NCBI RefSeq assembly: GCF_017377855.1
Contig: NZ_JAFREP010000017.1
Coordinates: 124,001 to 188,000 of the forward strand
DNA: 64,000 nt
Source: Acanthopleuribacter pedis
Lineage (GTDB): Bacteria > Acidobacteriota > Holophagae > Acanthopleuribacterales > Acanthopleuribacteraceae
Direction: 5' to 3'
The notes beneath the pieces were generated by a model that ran no database searches, was not told the DNA's origin, and saw only the letters and a list, made by a program, of their open reading frames with translations. Shown piece after piece: positions 30,539 through 40,350 of the stretch (position 1 is its first letter; each line of letters opens with the position of its first letter). The position numbers and the translations under genes are program-made.

Positions 30539-33500
30539 GGGGCAGGCGGTGTGCACGTTGCGGGGAACCACCCGCAGGCGGATATCGTTGTCGGCCAAAA
30601 CCTGGCGCAGGTGGGTCAGCGAAACTTCGCAACCGGTGCCGCCCTGGTGGCAGGGTGGGAAACGGATTTGAAGCGTCACCGTGGTGCCGCGGAACTGACC
30701 GGGATTGTGCATCACGTAGGAGAGCGCACGCATTTCGGCGTGGCACCAGTTGCCCATCGGCCCACTCCGCGTGTGCTGCCGAACGCTTTGGTGGGTGGTC
30801 GCATGACCCGCGGACCAATTGCTGACGCCGTCGCCCCAACCACTCACAAAGGCGGAGCGGTGACCTTGGGGCGTGGTCAATATGGCGGAACACTTTTCGC
30901 TCGACAGCGGTACCACGTTGCCGGTGTTGGGATCGGTCATGACGCCGTTGCTGTCAATGTTATAGGGACCACCGCCGGCGAGACCGTAGGGATCCATCCA
31001 GGTCAGTGGATTGTGGGCGTATTGGTAGAGGTGGTTGTTGCCGTTCAGACCGAGTGGGTCTTCCGAGGCATATAAACCTTGATCCGGCATGTAGTAGCGA
31101 AACCAGTTGTAGGCAAAACCGCTTTCTTCATCGAGCCATTGGCCTTGGTAGCGGGCGGGTTGTACCTCGGCGTCGGGGCTTCCCTCATGCTGGAGCAGGC
31201 CGCCCCAAGTATCAAAGTGGCCCGCCCATTGTACCTGGCCGCCGCCGTCGACCCACTCTCGGGTCAGGCCGATGGGTTCGTTGACCGCGTAGGCGCGGCG
31301 GCCTTGGTGGGTTACGGCCAGCGGGCTGAAGGTGTGTTCCTCCCGCAGGAAGCTGGTGACTTCCTCCGCGCCGTCGCGTTCTTCGATGACGTGGGCCACC
31401 GTGGTGGTGTCCCAAACATAACGGGTTTTACCGGCGGGCCCTTCCTTGCTGATGCGGCGACCCAGAGGATCGTAAGCATAGTGGTGAGAACGACCGTCGG
31501 GTGCGTCGATTCGGATCAGGCGATCCTGACCATCCCAATGGTAGGTCCAGGTTTGAGGGGTGCCGTGCGCATCGATCTGCTCGCGTCGGCACAGGCGACC
31601 GGCACGGTCATAGTGGAAGCGGGTATTGCCGTCCGCTTCAATGCGGCCACCCGGCCCGTAATGTCGGGTCCGGTTTTGGTGCACCCATTGTTTGTTGCCG
31701 CCGGCGTCGTATTGGTATTGTTCGACGCGTTGCCCATTGCGGTGAATGATCAGGGGTTGGTTTTCGGCGTCGAATTCGCGCCGCACCTCGCCCCAGCGGG
31801 CGTCTTGGGTTCGGATCGGGTTCCCGGCCGGATCGTATTCGAAGGCGCGATGCATGCTGGGTGCCTGACCGGGTTGCGGTGTCAGCAGCTTTTGGCCCGC
31901 CACCAAACCGTGGTCCCCGTAATGGGTACTCAGCAGGCCGCCGCCCGGCAAACGGCGCTCGATTTCGCGACCGAGTGGATCGCGGTAAAGGTGCATCGCG
32001 GCTCCGGCCAGATTCACCTCGGTGATTTGCGAGTTGGCGTCATAGCCGAATTTTACCCAATCGCCGAGGGACGTTTTACGGGAGATGCGGTCGGAAAGCG
32101 GATTGAACTGGTTCTCAACAAAATGATCGCCCTGGTGTTCCCGTAAAACTTGGCCGAAACAATCCCGTTCCCAGCGAACGTCGGTATGGGCGTTGGCGGC
32201 GCGGGTCAGGTGATGGCTGGGTGACCATTCGAATTCAACTTTGTTCCCATCGGGCAAAACCTTTTGGACCAAACGGCCACCCGCGTCGCGGTGGAGCTCG
32301 ATGCGTTCGTCCTCACCATTGATGATGGCGCGGCACATGCCCGCTTTGTCCCGTTCCATCGCCAGTACCGAGCCGTTAAAACGGGTTTCGCGGACGCACC
32401 AACCGTCGCTGTCAAAAAGGTAGCTTTGGGTTTCGCCCATTTCATTGGTTACCGCCAACAGGCGGTTGGGTTCGCTATCCCACTGAAAGCGGCGGCTGTT
32501 CCCGCTTGCGTTGGTGACGGCGAGAAGGTGGCCGTTCACGCCGTAATCGAAGCGCACCTGATGGTTGCGACCGTTGGTCACTGATTTCAAACGGCCCGCG
32601 TAATCCCAATCGTAGCGCTCACACATGCCGTCGGGGCGTGTCGTTTGCAGCAGGCGACCCTCGAAGTCGTAAGCGTGTCGGGTGGTGCGGCCACTGGGAT
32701 CGGTGAAGGCGATCATGTTCTGAAGTTCGTCGTATTGGAACTTGGCCCAGTTGCCCAGCCAATCGCTGTGCGCCACGTTGTTGCCGCGTTCGTCGTATTG
32801 GAACTTTTGTACCGAACCCATCGCGTTGACCACCTTGACCAGGTCGCCGGATGCGTCGTGGGTGTAGGTCCAGCGCGCGCCATTGGGATCCGTTGAGGCG
32901 GCCAGGTAACCCCGTTGGTCGTATTCACGGGTCCAGACCCGACCCTCCGCGTCCGTCATTTGAGTGGGCAGGTGGAAGGTGTTGTAGGTCACCTGGTAGC
33001 AACCACCTAGGGGGTCGGTGACTTGGGTCAGGCGACCCAACGTGTCGTAACCCAGTGTCATCTGCCCGCCCTCGGGATCGATTTGTGCGACCAAGCGGCC
33101 GGCCTCGTCAAAACACCAACTGTGCTGCGCACCGGAAGGCGCCGTGCGGGTTTCGACTTGGCCGCGGTCGTTATACTGGAAGGTGGTCACCTGATCGTGT
33201 GAGTTGGTGACGCGGGTGGTGCGGGCGTGGTCCGCGTATTCAAGCCGGGTTTTCTGATAATTGTCGGCGCCGACCGAATAAATGCAGCGCTGCTGTTCGT
33301 CGTATTCAAAGGTAAAGGTTCCCATACCGCGCGGGGTATCTTCAATCATCAAACCCGCGTCGTTGTAAGCATAGCGGTCGGCGCAGTTGGTGGGATCGTA
33401 GGCCGCGACCAAGCGACCCGCGGCGTCGTATTCGTAACGTGCCACTGAGACCTCGTTGCCGCCGTAGCTGGTGGTTACCGCCGCCAAACGGCGTTCGCCG

Positions 33501-34063
33501 CCCGCGTGGGTGTACACAAAACGAAAGGTGCGTTTTTCGCGGCCTTGGACGAACCGGTTGGGAAAACCTTCGCGGTCGTAGTGGCATTCCAGCCGCCAAC
33601 CGCTGGGATTGCTGATGCAGGCCAGGGGCATCACCGCCTCGTCATTGTCATCCTCAGGCACAAACAGGTAGTAGAGGCGTGGCTTGTCTTCCGGTCCGTA
33701 GCCGAGCACCTGGTAAAAACCATTGACGCGGCACAGTTCCAAACGGGATTCCGGCTGAACCAAACGAAAGGTTTCCCGATGATCGAAGCTGTCGTCATCA
33801 ATGTCAAAGGTGTGGGTGACCCCGTTGCGGTCGTGGAAGGAAAAACCGTCCAAATCACGGGTAAGCGTAATCTGAAAGGAACTCGACCAGCCCTGGCCGA
33901 GGTAGGAAGGGGTTTCCTCCAGAGTGTCGGTGCCGTAGCGGCGGTCCCAAATCAGTGGGACCGCGCCACCGTAGCTAAAATCATTGCGGGTGGTGAAGAC
34001 CACACCACTGGCGACGTCGATGGGGTGGCCGACGGCCTGGCGCCCCTTCTTTTCTTTAGACAT
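30536..34063 (-). CDS. RHS-repeat toxin protein with C-terminal nucleic-acid deaminase-like domain
   Basis: 1175 residues. The N-terminal DUF6531-type segment (HPIDVASGVVFTTRNDFSYG) is followed by many YD repeats forming the RHS cocoon, ending at the conserved border LYASEDPLGLNGNNHLYQYA...MDPYGLAGG (about residues 990-1032). The variable toxin tip is residues about 1033-1175. It has a deaminase-superfamily HAE motif at 1108-1110 (Zn His and catalytic Glu) and a PC motif with Cys1138, then a second Cys at 1145. The toxin probably deaminates cytidine or adenosine in nucleic acid of rival cells. It is delivered with the PAAR protein of the same operon. Its stop codon TAA coincides with the end of repeat element C. 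No T6SS or other secretion genes are in the window. Confidence 0.88.
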   Translation of the reverse strand: MSKEKKGRQAVGHPIDVASGVVFTTRNDFSYGGAVPLIWDRRYGTDTLEETPSYLGQGWSSSFQITLTRDLDGFSFHDRNGVTHTFDIDDDSFDHRETFRLVQPESRLELCRVNGFYQVLGYGPEDKPRLYYLFVPEDDNDEAVMPLACISNPSGWRLECHYDREGFPNRFVQGREKRTFRFVYTHAGGERRLAAVTTSYGGNEVSVARYEYDAAGRLVAAYDPTNCADRYAYNDAGLMIEDTPRGMGTFTFEYDEQQRCIYSVGADNYQKTRLEYADHARTTRVTNSHDQVTTFQYNDRGQVETRTAPSGAQHSWCFDEAGRLVAQIDPEGGQMTLGYDTLGRLTQVTDPLGGCYQVTYNTFHLPTQMTDAEGRVWTREYDQRGYLAASTDPNGARWTYTHDASGDLVKVVNAMGSVQKFQYDERGNNVAHSDWLGNWAKFQYDELQNMIAFTDPSGRTTRHAYDFEGRLLQTTRPDGMCERYDWDYAGRLKSVTNGRNHQVRFDYGVNGHLLAVTNASGNSRRFQWDSEPNRLLAVTNEMGETQSYLFDSDGWCVRETRFNGSVLAMERDKAGMCRAIINGEDERIELHRDAGGRLVQKVLPDGNKVEFEWSPSHHLTRAANAHTDVRWERDCFGQVLREHQGDHFVENQFNPLSDRISRKTSLGDWVKFGYDANSQITEVNLAGAAMHLYRDPLGREIERRLPGGGLLSTHYGDHGLVAGQKLLTPQPGQAPSMHRAFEYDPAGNPIRTQDARWGEVRREFDAENQPLIIHRNGQRVEQYQYDAGGNKQWVHQNRTRHYGPGGRIEADGNTRFHYDRAGRLCRREQIDAHGTPQTWTYHWDGQDRLIRIDAPDGRSHHYAYDPLGRRISKEGPAGKTRYVWDTTTVAHVIEERDGAEEVTSFLREEHTFSPLAVTHQGRRAYAVNEPIGLTREWVDGGGQVQWAGHFDTWGGLLQHEGSPDAEVQPARYQGQWLDEESGFAYNWFRYYMPDQGLYASEDPLGLNGNNHLYQYAHNPLTWMDPYGLAGGGPYNIDSNGVMTDPNTGNVVPLSSEKCSAILTTPQGHRSAFVSGWGDGVSNWSAGHATTHQSVRQHTRSGPMGNWCHAEMRALSYVMHNPGQFRGTTVTLQIRFPPCHQGGTGCEVSLTHLRQVLADNDIRLRVVPRNVHTACP

Positions 34064-34149
34064 AAAACACGCTCTCTAAAATAATGCGGCGTTGGTGGCG
34101 GCGACGGAACATTCATCGACACCGGTGGGCGGGTGAAAGTGGAAAACGG

Positions 34150-35052
34150 TTACTTACCGCCGGGGCAACCCGCGCAGCGGGAACGACCGGCTGTGCCTTG
34201 CTTGCGCGAACGCAAGCCTTTGACAAGCTTAAGCAGGCCTTTGGCAATGTCCATCCAGGAAGGCATCGGGAAGCCGCCGATCAAGACATTGGGCGAACCC
34301 ATGGTGATCATGCCCGGCGTGCCCGGCGGTACCGCCAGGTCTTTACCCATCGAAGCCGTTGCCGCCATGGCGGCGGCGTCGGCGGCCAGCTGGGCGGTGG
34401 CCATGCCCGCGTTGATGCCGAGCGCCGCCGCCATGTGGGAATTGTCCGCTTGGACGGCTTCAATACCGTCACCGACCGCACCCAGCGCGGAAGCGGCCAT
34501 CCCGGCGAACATCAAACCCTTCATCGCTTTTTGCGCCGCGGCCGCGGCACCCCGTGCGGCCGGATTGCTGGACGGCACCGGTTTACAGTGAAAGGTAATG
34601 TCGCCGGCGCGGGCGGCGCGGGCACCGCCGATGAATACCTTGGACGAACCGGTTGTGATCTCGAAAAAAGGCGGCAAACCACAGCAGGTGGGTGCGAGGC
34701 CGATATCGCCGGAACGTGCGGCGGGCATCCCGTTAATCAACACCTGGACCGAGGTTCCCAGCATGACACTGCCGATGGAGGGCAATGGCGTGGGCGGAAT
34801 CGGGGGCGGCCCGCTCGGCGGGTGGGCCACGTGGGCGTGGGGCGCACCGATGGCGAGGGAACCCAAGGTTGCCGCGGGAAAACTGGGCAGGGCTTGGGCG
34901 ACCACGTTGGTTGCTTTGGCAAAACCTTCGTTCACCAGCATGATCCCTTGGTGGGGCAAAGTGACCACGGCGTTAATGCCGTTGGCCACATCGTGCAGCG
35001 CGTTGGTCGGTCGGGTTGCCGGCTCGGGGCGCGGCGTGGCGGGAATACCCAT
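34150..35052 (-). CDS. PAAR-like spike protein
   Basis: 300 residues. The Pro-rich region PPSGPPPIPPTPLPS is followed by PAAR-type repeats: VMLGTSVQVLINGMPAARSGDIG, then ITTGSSKVFIGGARAARAGDIT, with a Cys pair (TCCG) and Cys in FHCKP that could help bind the tip metal. A later GSPNVLIGGFPMPS is a third partial repeat. PAAR proteins cap the VgrG spike and carry RHS effectors. The gene is two bases downstream of the TPR gene, and its ribosome site GGAGGTG lies in the end of that gene. It precedes the RHS gene by about 86 bases. Confidence 0.82.
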   Translation of the reverse strand: MGIPATPRPEPATRPTNALHDVANGINAVVTLPHQGIMLVNEGFAKATNVVAQALPSFPAATLGSLAIGAPHAHVAHPPSGPPPIPPTPLPSIGSVMLGTSVQVLINGMPAARSGDIGLAPTCCGLPPFFEITTGSSKVFIGGARAARAGDITFHCKPVPSSNPAARGAAAAAQKAMKGLMFAGMAASALGAVGDGIEAVQADNSHMAAALGINAGMATAQLAADAAAMAATASMGKDLAVPPGTPGMITMGSPNVLIGGFPMPSWMDIAKGLLKLVKGLRSRKQGTAGRSRCAGCPGGK

Positions 35053-35054
35053 GA

Positions 35055-36302
35055 TTACACCTCCACGGGTGGGTGCAGCTTGATGGTCCGCAGCTCTTGG
35101 TCCACCGCGGATGCTTGGTCCCGTTGGCGCAACGACTTGTAGCCGCGTTTAAGGTGTTTCAGGTTGACCTCGAGCAGGCCGTCCATGGTGCAGTTCCGAC
35201 ACAGGGTGACCGCCGTTTCCCAATGGGCGACGGCACCCTCGTAATCGCGCTGTTTCTCGCGGGCCAAACCTTGTTTTTCAAGCATTTGCGCTTTGCCCTC
35301 GGCGTCGAGCAGGTGGGTGGCCAAGGCCTCGGCGTGGGCGTAGTATGCTTCCGCCGTCACGTAATCCTTCATTTTGAAATGCACGTCACCCAGGTTTTTG
35401 ACCACCGTGTAAAAGACCACGTGGCTGTCGCTTTGGGTCACCTCGTGAACCGCACATTCGTAGTAATGCTGGGCTCGGTTGAGTTGATTCTTGCGTTGGT
35501 GAACGTCGCCCAAACCGTTGAGCACCAGCGCCTGCATGCCGTGGTCCTCGGTACTTTGATAGTAGCCGAGCAATTGGTTGAACTTGCGCACCGCGGCCTC
35601 GCTCCGATTGTAGGCGGCGTCCCGTTGCGCCAGTTGGAGCAACGCGTGCATGCGCCGTTCCATCGGAACGCTTTCGTCTTCGAATTGGTCGCGGTTGGCC
35701 TGTTCCAGCGCGGCCGGGCTGAAATCGACCGTGAACAATTGGACGCGGGGTGTTTGGGCCAAACCGTTGCGGTAGCGTTTGGCGCGGGGATGGTCGCGCA
35801 GCACCAAGCGCACGTTGCGCATCCAACACTGCACGCCGTCGTGGGGCGCGAGGCTGTCGATGAGGCCGTACCAAGCGCCGTGGTCGTGGATCTCCGTGGG
35901 GAACATCACCCACACCAGACGGTGGCCGCCGCCGCAGGGAATTAGGGATCGGCTGTATTTGATCGCGCCAAGCAAACGTTCGGCCGGTGTTCGCGTGCTG
36001 TCAAACAGCGCCTCGGGTGGGCTGGGAATGGGGTCGCGTTGCTGTTCGGCCAACCATTCGCAGGCGAGGCGGTGTTCCTCGCTCAAACGTTCCAGCACGA
36101 TGTCGACGAAGGCGCCCGGATGGTGAAAGGGATCGGCAAACAGCAAAAAGACATCGCTGGACGCGCTTTGCTCCACGTCACGCAACACCTTGAGGGCCAC
36201 GGGCACGTCGTTGTCGCTGCACTGGACCAGTTGCATCAGGTCACGGCGTTGCTCGACGAAACAAGCGAAGCCGGCACGGGTGTCGTTAAACAGTTTTTCC
36301 AT
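35055..36302 (-). CDS. TPR protein of the RHS operon, possible effector adaptor
   Basis: 415 residues. The N-terminal half (about 1-200) is not recognised; it contains ALKVLRDVEQSASSDVFLLF and RLVWVMFPTEIHDHGAWYG. The C-terminal half (about 210-400) is a run of TPR-type helix pairs (for example GDVHQRKNQLNRAQHYYECA and GDVHFKMKDYVTAEAYYAHA). It is the first gene of the TPR-PAAR-RHS operon. Adaptor or chaperone proteins (such as Eag/DUF1795 or DUF4123 types) normally occupy this position, so an adaptor or loading role is inferred. No similarity to the known adaptor families was seen. Confidence 0.6.
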   Translation of the reverse strand: MEKLFNDTRAGFACFVEQRRDLMQLVQCSDNDVPVALKVLRDVEQSASSDVFLLFADPFHHPGAFVDIVLERLSEEHRLACEWLAEQQRDPIPSPPEALFDSTRTPAERLLGAIKYSRSLIPCGGGHRLVWVMFPTEIHDHGAWYGLIDSLAPHDGVQCWMRNVRLVLRDHPRAKRYRNGLAQTPRVQLFTVDFSPAALEQANRDQFEDESVPMERRMHALLQLAQRDAAYNRSEAAVRKFNQLLGYYQSTEDHGMQALVLNGLGDVHQRKNQLNRAQHYYECAVHEVTQSDSHVVFYTVVKNLGDVHFKMKDYVTAEAYYAHAEALATHLLDAEGKAQMLEKQGLAREKQRDYEGAVAHWETAVTLCRNCTMDGLLEVNLKHLKRGYKSLRQRDQASAVDQELRTIKLHPPVEV

Positions 36303-36486
36303 GGCTTCAACCTCCTTTGATGTTTAAGGATGGTTGTTGGTTGAGGAATGGGTTTTGGAAGGGCGATGGATCGGGTCGACACGCGGGTATAAAAGCGGAC
36401 GCCCCCGTAAAGGAAATGAATGGGTTCATACGGAAACAGCTCCCTGGATTATATAAGGAAACCCACGCGAATAGCCGCGCGGGCCG

Positions 36487-36541
36487 GCCCGCATTTCTCA
36501 CAAGGGTTCGTCGCAGAATTCCTTGTGAGCAATGCGGGCTA
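36487..36541. repeat. Dispersed palindromic element, copy D (55 bp, minimal form)
   Basis: CCCGCATTTCTCACAAGG at the left and CCTTGTGAGCAATGCGGG at the right are inverted copies, joined by GTTCGTCGCAGAATT. The right end carries TA (36540-36541); the left does not. It lies in the 460-base gap 36303-36762 between the TPR gene and the divergent chemotaxis receptor. I see nothing else certain in that gap. Confidence 0.8.
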
Positions 36542-36762
36542 GGAACGGGCTCCCATAGAGTGAAGTGGTGGATCACCGGCATGGGTTGCGAAAAAAATGG
36601 TGAAAACCGGTCAGTCATTGTGGTAGAGCGCGTATTTCTTCCGAAAACTAATTGATGTGGGCGTCGATTCGATAAGCCAAGTATGCATTCCGGTTCAAAT
36701 GACAGCGGCACTGACTGATCCAACGCGCGGATGAGTCGGTGACACCATGATGAGGTTTACCC

Positions 36763-38457
36763 ATGGCTTGGCTTGATCGATTCTCCTTGGCCTTTAAATT
36801 CAATGTGTTGGTCCTTCTTTCCGGTCTGGTTTTCCTCGGCTCTTACCTGATGCTGTCGCGGGGGTTGACGCCGATTAGTGACCTCTGGTCCGAATACCAG
36901 GATCAGGTGGTTGCACGAAACACCAAGATGACAGGGATCAAACGGTTATTGGGTTTCGGCGGCCTCATCCACAACCAAAAAGATTTTATTTTGCGACGTG
37001 ATGAACGCTATTTTACCGCCGCGGATCAATCCGCCAAGGAAGCCATGCAGCTGCTTGGCGCCTACACGAACATCGAAGGCCTTAGTCAGAAAGAACATGC
37101 GGCGGCGGACGAACTCAAAAAGGTGGTGGCCGCTTACCAAGAGGGGCTGGTCATGATTGAAGCACTCCACCAGACCCAAATTCCCTCGGCCATCATTGAT
37201 CGGTTGATTATTGTTGACGACCGGCCGGCTCTGGAAGCTTTTGCCGAAATGGAAGCGGCCTACCTGGGCAAGACCAAGGACTTGGGAACCCGCCTGACCA
37301 AACGGATTCGCCTCGCCCTCAACCAACTGGCAGTGAGTTTGGCTCTGGGTTTCCTGGCCATCGCCGTTTTCTGTACGCTCTTGCGTTTTGCGGTGGTCGG
37401 CGGCATTAACCATGTGGTGGTGTTGCTCAAAGATTTGGCCGAGGGTGAAGGCGACCTGACCCCGGTGATGGCCGAACGACAAGACACCGAAATAGGGCGC
37501 TTGGGTTGGTGGATCAATCGTTTCCTTGAGAACCTGCGTGCTTTGGTTGGGAACATTCGCCAAAATGCCCGTGATCTCAACCACGCCGGCAACCAACTTT
37601 CGGCTTCCGCCAGTCAGCTCAGCTCGGGTTCGCGGCAAATGTTGGCCACGTCAAACGCGGTCGCCGATAACATGAACAAGGTCAATCACAACTTGGAGGC
37701 GATTGCTGGAACCACGGAAGAGTTCGACCAGGTCGTGCACCTCATCGCGGGCGCCGCCCAAGAGATTACCGCCACCACCGATGCGGTGCAGGATTCCGCG
37801 CGTACGGTCCGTGGTTTGGCTTCCGATGCCGGAGATGCCGGACGTCACGGCCGCGCCAGGGTCGCTGAAATGGAACAATCGGCCGAGGAAATTGAGTTGG
37901 TGACCCTGTTGATACGGGATATCGCCGAGCAAACCAAACTCTTGGCCTTAAACGCGACCATTGAAGCGGCACGCGCGGGTGAAGCGGGTCGGGGTTTCAG
38001 CGTTGTCGCCGGCGAAATCAAACAGCTTTCATCACAAAGCACCGAGGCGGCGGGCCAAATTTCAGCCCAGATTGAAACGGTCCAAAGTCGCGCGAGTGAG
38101 GCCGGCTCGGCCTCGGAAGAAACCAGCAAGGCCCTGACCAATGTCAACGAAGCGATGCACACGATTGAAGGTTCCATTGCCGAACAAGCGACAGCTACCG
38201 CCCAAATCACCAAGCAGATTCACGACGTGCGCCACGGTGCCGACACCTTAAACCAATCGATACGCCAGATTTCCCAGAAATCCCAAGAGGTAAGCGAGAA
38301 AATGAATCAGGCCGGGCGGGTCGCTCAGGAATCAGCGGATAACGTGGTCATGATCGATGAGGAAATCCAAAGGTTGCTGGGCGTTTCAGAAAGGTTACGC
38401 GCGCTGGTAGAAAAGTTCAAAATCGACGAAACGACACCAACGGATGCATCACTTTAG
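36763..38457 (+). CDS. Methyl-accepting chemotaxis protein
   Basis: 564 residues. Two membrane helices at about 12-34 and 188-210 enclose a helical periplasmic sensor domain. A HAMP region follows (about 210-265), then the cytoplasmic signalling coiled coil with the conserved tip [20 protein letters not shown] and [15 protein letters not shown] (about 386-420). It senses an unknown ligand and controls CheA kinase activity. No chemotaxis pathway genes are near, so it is an orphan receptor. The 3' end overlaps the convergent gene at 38449 by nine bases. Confidence 0.93.
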   Translation: MAWLDRFSLAFKFNVLVLLSGLVFLGSYLMLSRGLTPISDLWSEYQDQVVARNTKMTGIKRLLGFGGLIHNQKDFILRRDERYFTAADQSAKEAMQLLGAYTNIEGLSQKEHAAADELKKVVAAYQEGLVMIEALHQTQIPSAIIDRLIIVDDRPALEAFAEMEAAYLGKTKDLGTRLTKRIRLALNQLAVSLALGFLAIAVFCTLLRFAVVGGINHVVVLLKDLAEGEGDLTPVMAERQDTEIGRLGWWINRFLENLRALVGNIRQNARDLNHAGNQLSASASQLSSGSRQMLATSNAVADNMNKVNHNLEAIAGTTEEFDQVVHLIAGAAQEITATTDAVQDSARTVRGLASDAGDAGRHGRARVAEMEQSAEEIELVTLLIRDIAEQTKLLALNATIEAARAGEAGRGFSVVAGEIKQLSSQSTEAAGQISAQIETVQSRASEAGSASEETSKALTNVNEAMHTIEGSIAEQATATAQITKQIHDVRHGADTLNQSIRQISQKSQEVSEKMNQAGRVAQESADNVVMIDEEIQRLLGVSERLRALVEKFKIDETTPTDASL

Positions 38458-39366
38458 GGTTTGAACCGCAAGGAAGAAGTTGTAGCGCAGCAGGTAATAG
38501 ACGTGACCGGGTTTGACCATCCCCACGCTGTTCCGCCAAGCTTCAAAGGTTTCGGCACCCTGATCATAGCTGCCGTGAAGCACCTTCAGCTCGCCCAGAA
38601 TGATGAGTGAAAGGTCAAACACATCCTCCGGCGAAAGGTTAGCAAAATCGCTAAACGGCGCAAATTCAATGGGTTGATAGCCTGCCGATGTTTGGTAATA
38701 GCGGGCGATTTCGGCGTAAAGCGTGAGTTGGAATGCGAAAATATGTTGGGGTGTGATGTTTTCGGCGGCCTCCTTGGGTAGCTGAAAAGCATCACGCTGT
38801 GTCCCACGGGTCTCGGCCAGGTTGGTCAAGATGGGTTGGATCTTGGTGTAATTCAGCATGAATACCCGGCTCGGTCCCCAATAAGCGGTTTTTTGGGTTT
38901 GCCCGGCGGCGGTTTTGAGCGTGTGGGAAACAGCACGCAGCATTTGAAAAACATCCGAGGGACTTTTGCTTCCCCGTGATCTTGGGGCGGCGGTGTATTC
39001 GCCGCGTTTTTTGAGATCCTCGGCGACCTCATCGAGCAAGCGGTACACATCACCGGGCCCAATGGTTTTGGTGTCTCGATTGAGGAGGCCGTTGATGCGG
39101 GCCTGATTGGTAAAGCCAGGGTGCAATTGCCCGTATTCGAGGTGGAGATAACACACTTTTTGATAGACATTCCGCGGCTTAATGGATTGGCTCAGGGGGA
39201 TTTTCTCAAATGTTTGGTTGATGTCGTAAGCACGTTTCACCGAGTAATTGATATCGGAAGCTAATCGGTGAACATCAGTCGGGGTGATTTGTGACCACAG
39301 GAACGGGGAACTCAAAAAGAAGGCCCAAAAACCTAGGGCTAATCGAATGACGGTCCCATGAAACAT
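38449..39366 (-). CDS. Secreted protein of eight short helical repeats, unknown family
   Basis: 305 residues. A signal peptide (residues about 1-25, ending near WSQ) is followed by eight repeats of about 33 residues, each opening with a pattern close to (I/V/L)xPxxV(F/Y) and a helix rich in Leu: [72 protein letters not shown]. The frequent PxDV with downstream helix suggests a solenoid. I do not recognise the family. The gene is the last of a minus-strand run with the CHAT locus, 75 bases after the membrane coiled-coil gene, and it overlaps the chemotaxis gene stop by nine bases on the other strand. Confidence 0.6.
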   Translation of the reverse strand: MFHGTVIRLALGFWAFFLSSPFLWSQITPTDVHRLASDINYSVKRAYDINQTFEKIPLSQSIKPRNVYQKVCYLHLEYGQLHPGFTNQARINGLLNRDTKTIGPGDVYRLLDEVAEDLKKRGEYTAAPRSRGSKSPSDVFQMLRAVSHTLKTAAGQTQKTAYWGPSRVFMLNYTKIQPILTNLAETRGTQRDAFQLPKEAAENITPQHIFAFQLTLYAEIARYYQTSAGYQPIEFAPFSDFANLSPEDVFDLSLIILGELKVLHGSYDQGAETFEAWRNSVGMVKPGHVYYLLRYNFFLAVQTLK

Positions 39367-39441
39367 CGCTCCCTCCGCGCTGGTGACTTAACCAAGGAGT
39401 CGGCCAACCATCCGAGAAGCTTGAATCATCGGGCGGATTCT

Positions 39442-40275
39442 TTACCCGACCGCGCGGGATGATTCGCGAGATTGGTGCAGGCTTAAAAAACGACCGACCT
39501 CAATAATGCGCCAGACCAGAGCGAGTTCCTGCGCGGCCGTATTAAAAAAGGTGCCGTCTCGGGTGGGGATCGGTTCTTCCGAGAGGGCGGCAAAGGCGCG
39601 GTAGCGGCTCAGCTTGGCATAGTGGGTAAGCCAGGCCGGCCTGAGGTGATCGAACACCACCACATCGCAACCGACCGCTTCCCAGGCGTGGACTTGATCG
39701 CGACTCGGTGGTTGGTCGCCGGTTACCTGGTGGGCGGTGATGTGGTTGAAACCGAGTGCTTTGAAACGGGTAAGCAGTTGTTCGACGGGTGCACTTCCGA
39801 TCACCACGAGGTGGCGATGACGGAGCCAATCCAGCTCCGGGACCAACGCGTTGGGAAGCGTATTCAGGTGTGTGGCGGGATGCCGCGATGATGGGTCGAA
39901 ACGCCGTTGCTTGAGGCGTTCAACCGCCAACCAGACCACCAGCCAGAACACCAGGCCAATCAACACAAATGCAAGGCCGTGTTCTTTGCGCACACGGGCA
40001 TTTTCCGCGATGAGCGCCAGGCGTTCGTCGCGCATACGTGCGTTTTTTTCCAACTGGTCCAGCCGGTGATCAAGGGCGCGCACGTCCTTCTTCACGTAGG
40101 ACCAGGATCGGTTAAAGATGTCCCGTTGTTGGGCCCCTTTAGCAGCCAAATCTCGTTTCACCAGGTGAAGATCACGTGCGCTCACCTCGCAACGATGCGG
40201 CTCGCGTGGATTGGCCGACGGTTCAACCGGTATTTGAAAAGCGATAAGCATGAAAGCGAGGGTAAGGGTTGGCAC
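39442..40275 (-). CDS. Membrane protein with coiled coil and C-terminal Rossmann-like domain, unknown family
   Basis: 277 residues from a GTG at 40275, chosen because GAAGGAG lies six bases upstream and a signal-like segment starts there. Residues about 1-20 are a signal or anchor. Residues about 30-100 form a coiled coil (SYVKKDVRALDHRLDQLEKN). A membrane helix lies at about 98-118. The C-terminal part has a beta-strand/loop HLVVIGSAPVEQLLTRFKAL and GCDVVVFDHLRPAWL that resembles a Rossmannoid fold. If the signal is cleaved, the coiled coil is periplasmic and the Rossmann part cytoplasmic. The gene follows the repeat peptide in the CHAT locus. Confidence 0.55.
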   Translation of the reverse strand: MPTLTLAFMLIAFQIPVEPSANPREPHRCEVSARDLHLVKRDLAAKGAQQRDIFNRSWSYVKKDVRALDHRLDQLEKNARMRDERLALIAENARVRKEHGLAFVLIGLVFWLVVWLAVERLKQRRFDPSSRHPATHLNTLPNALVPELDWLRHRHLVVIGSAPVEQLLTRFKALGFNHITAHQVTGDQPPSRDQVHAWEAVGCDVVVFDHLRPAWLTHYAKLSRYRAFAALSEEPIPTRDGTFFNTAAQELALVWRIIEVGRFLSLHQSRESSRAVG

Positions 40276-40350
40276 GGGAGGCTCCTTCTCAAGAGGCCGG
40301 GATCGGTCCCGCCTTGTTGGTGCCAAGGCGGGAAACGGATGCTGCTGTTG

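Noticed and set aside
30202-30893. Minus-strand open frames through the 16-bp repeats (peptide units PREWSAPRMV)
   Set aside because: They arise from repeat reading in a 48-base cycle, have no ribosome site, and one overlaps the real RHS gene.
31079-32146. Long plus-strand open frame opposite the RHS gene
   Set aside because: Shadow of the high-GC RHS repeats on the other strand; no recognisable motif.
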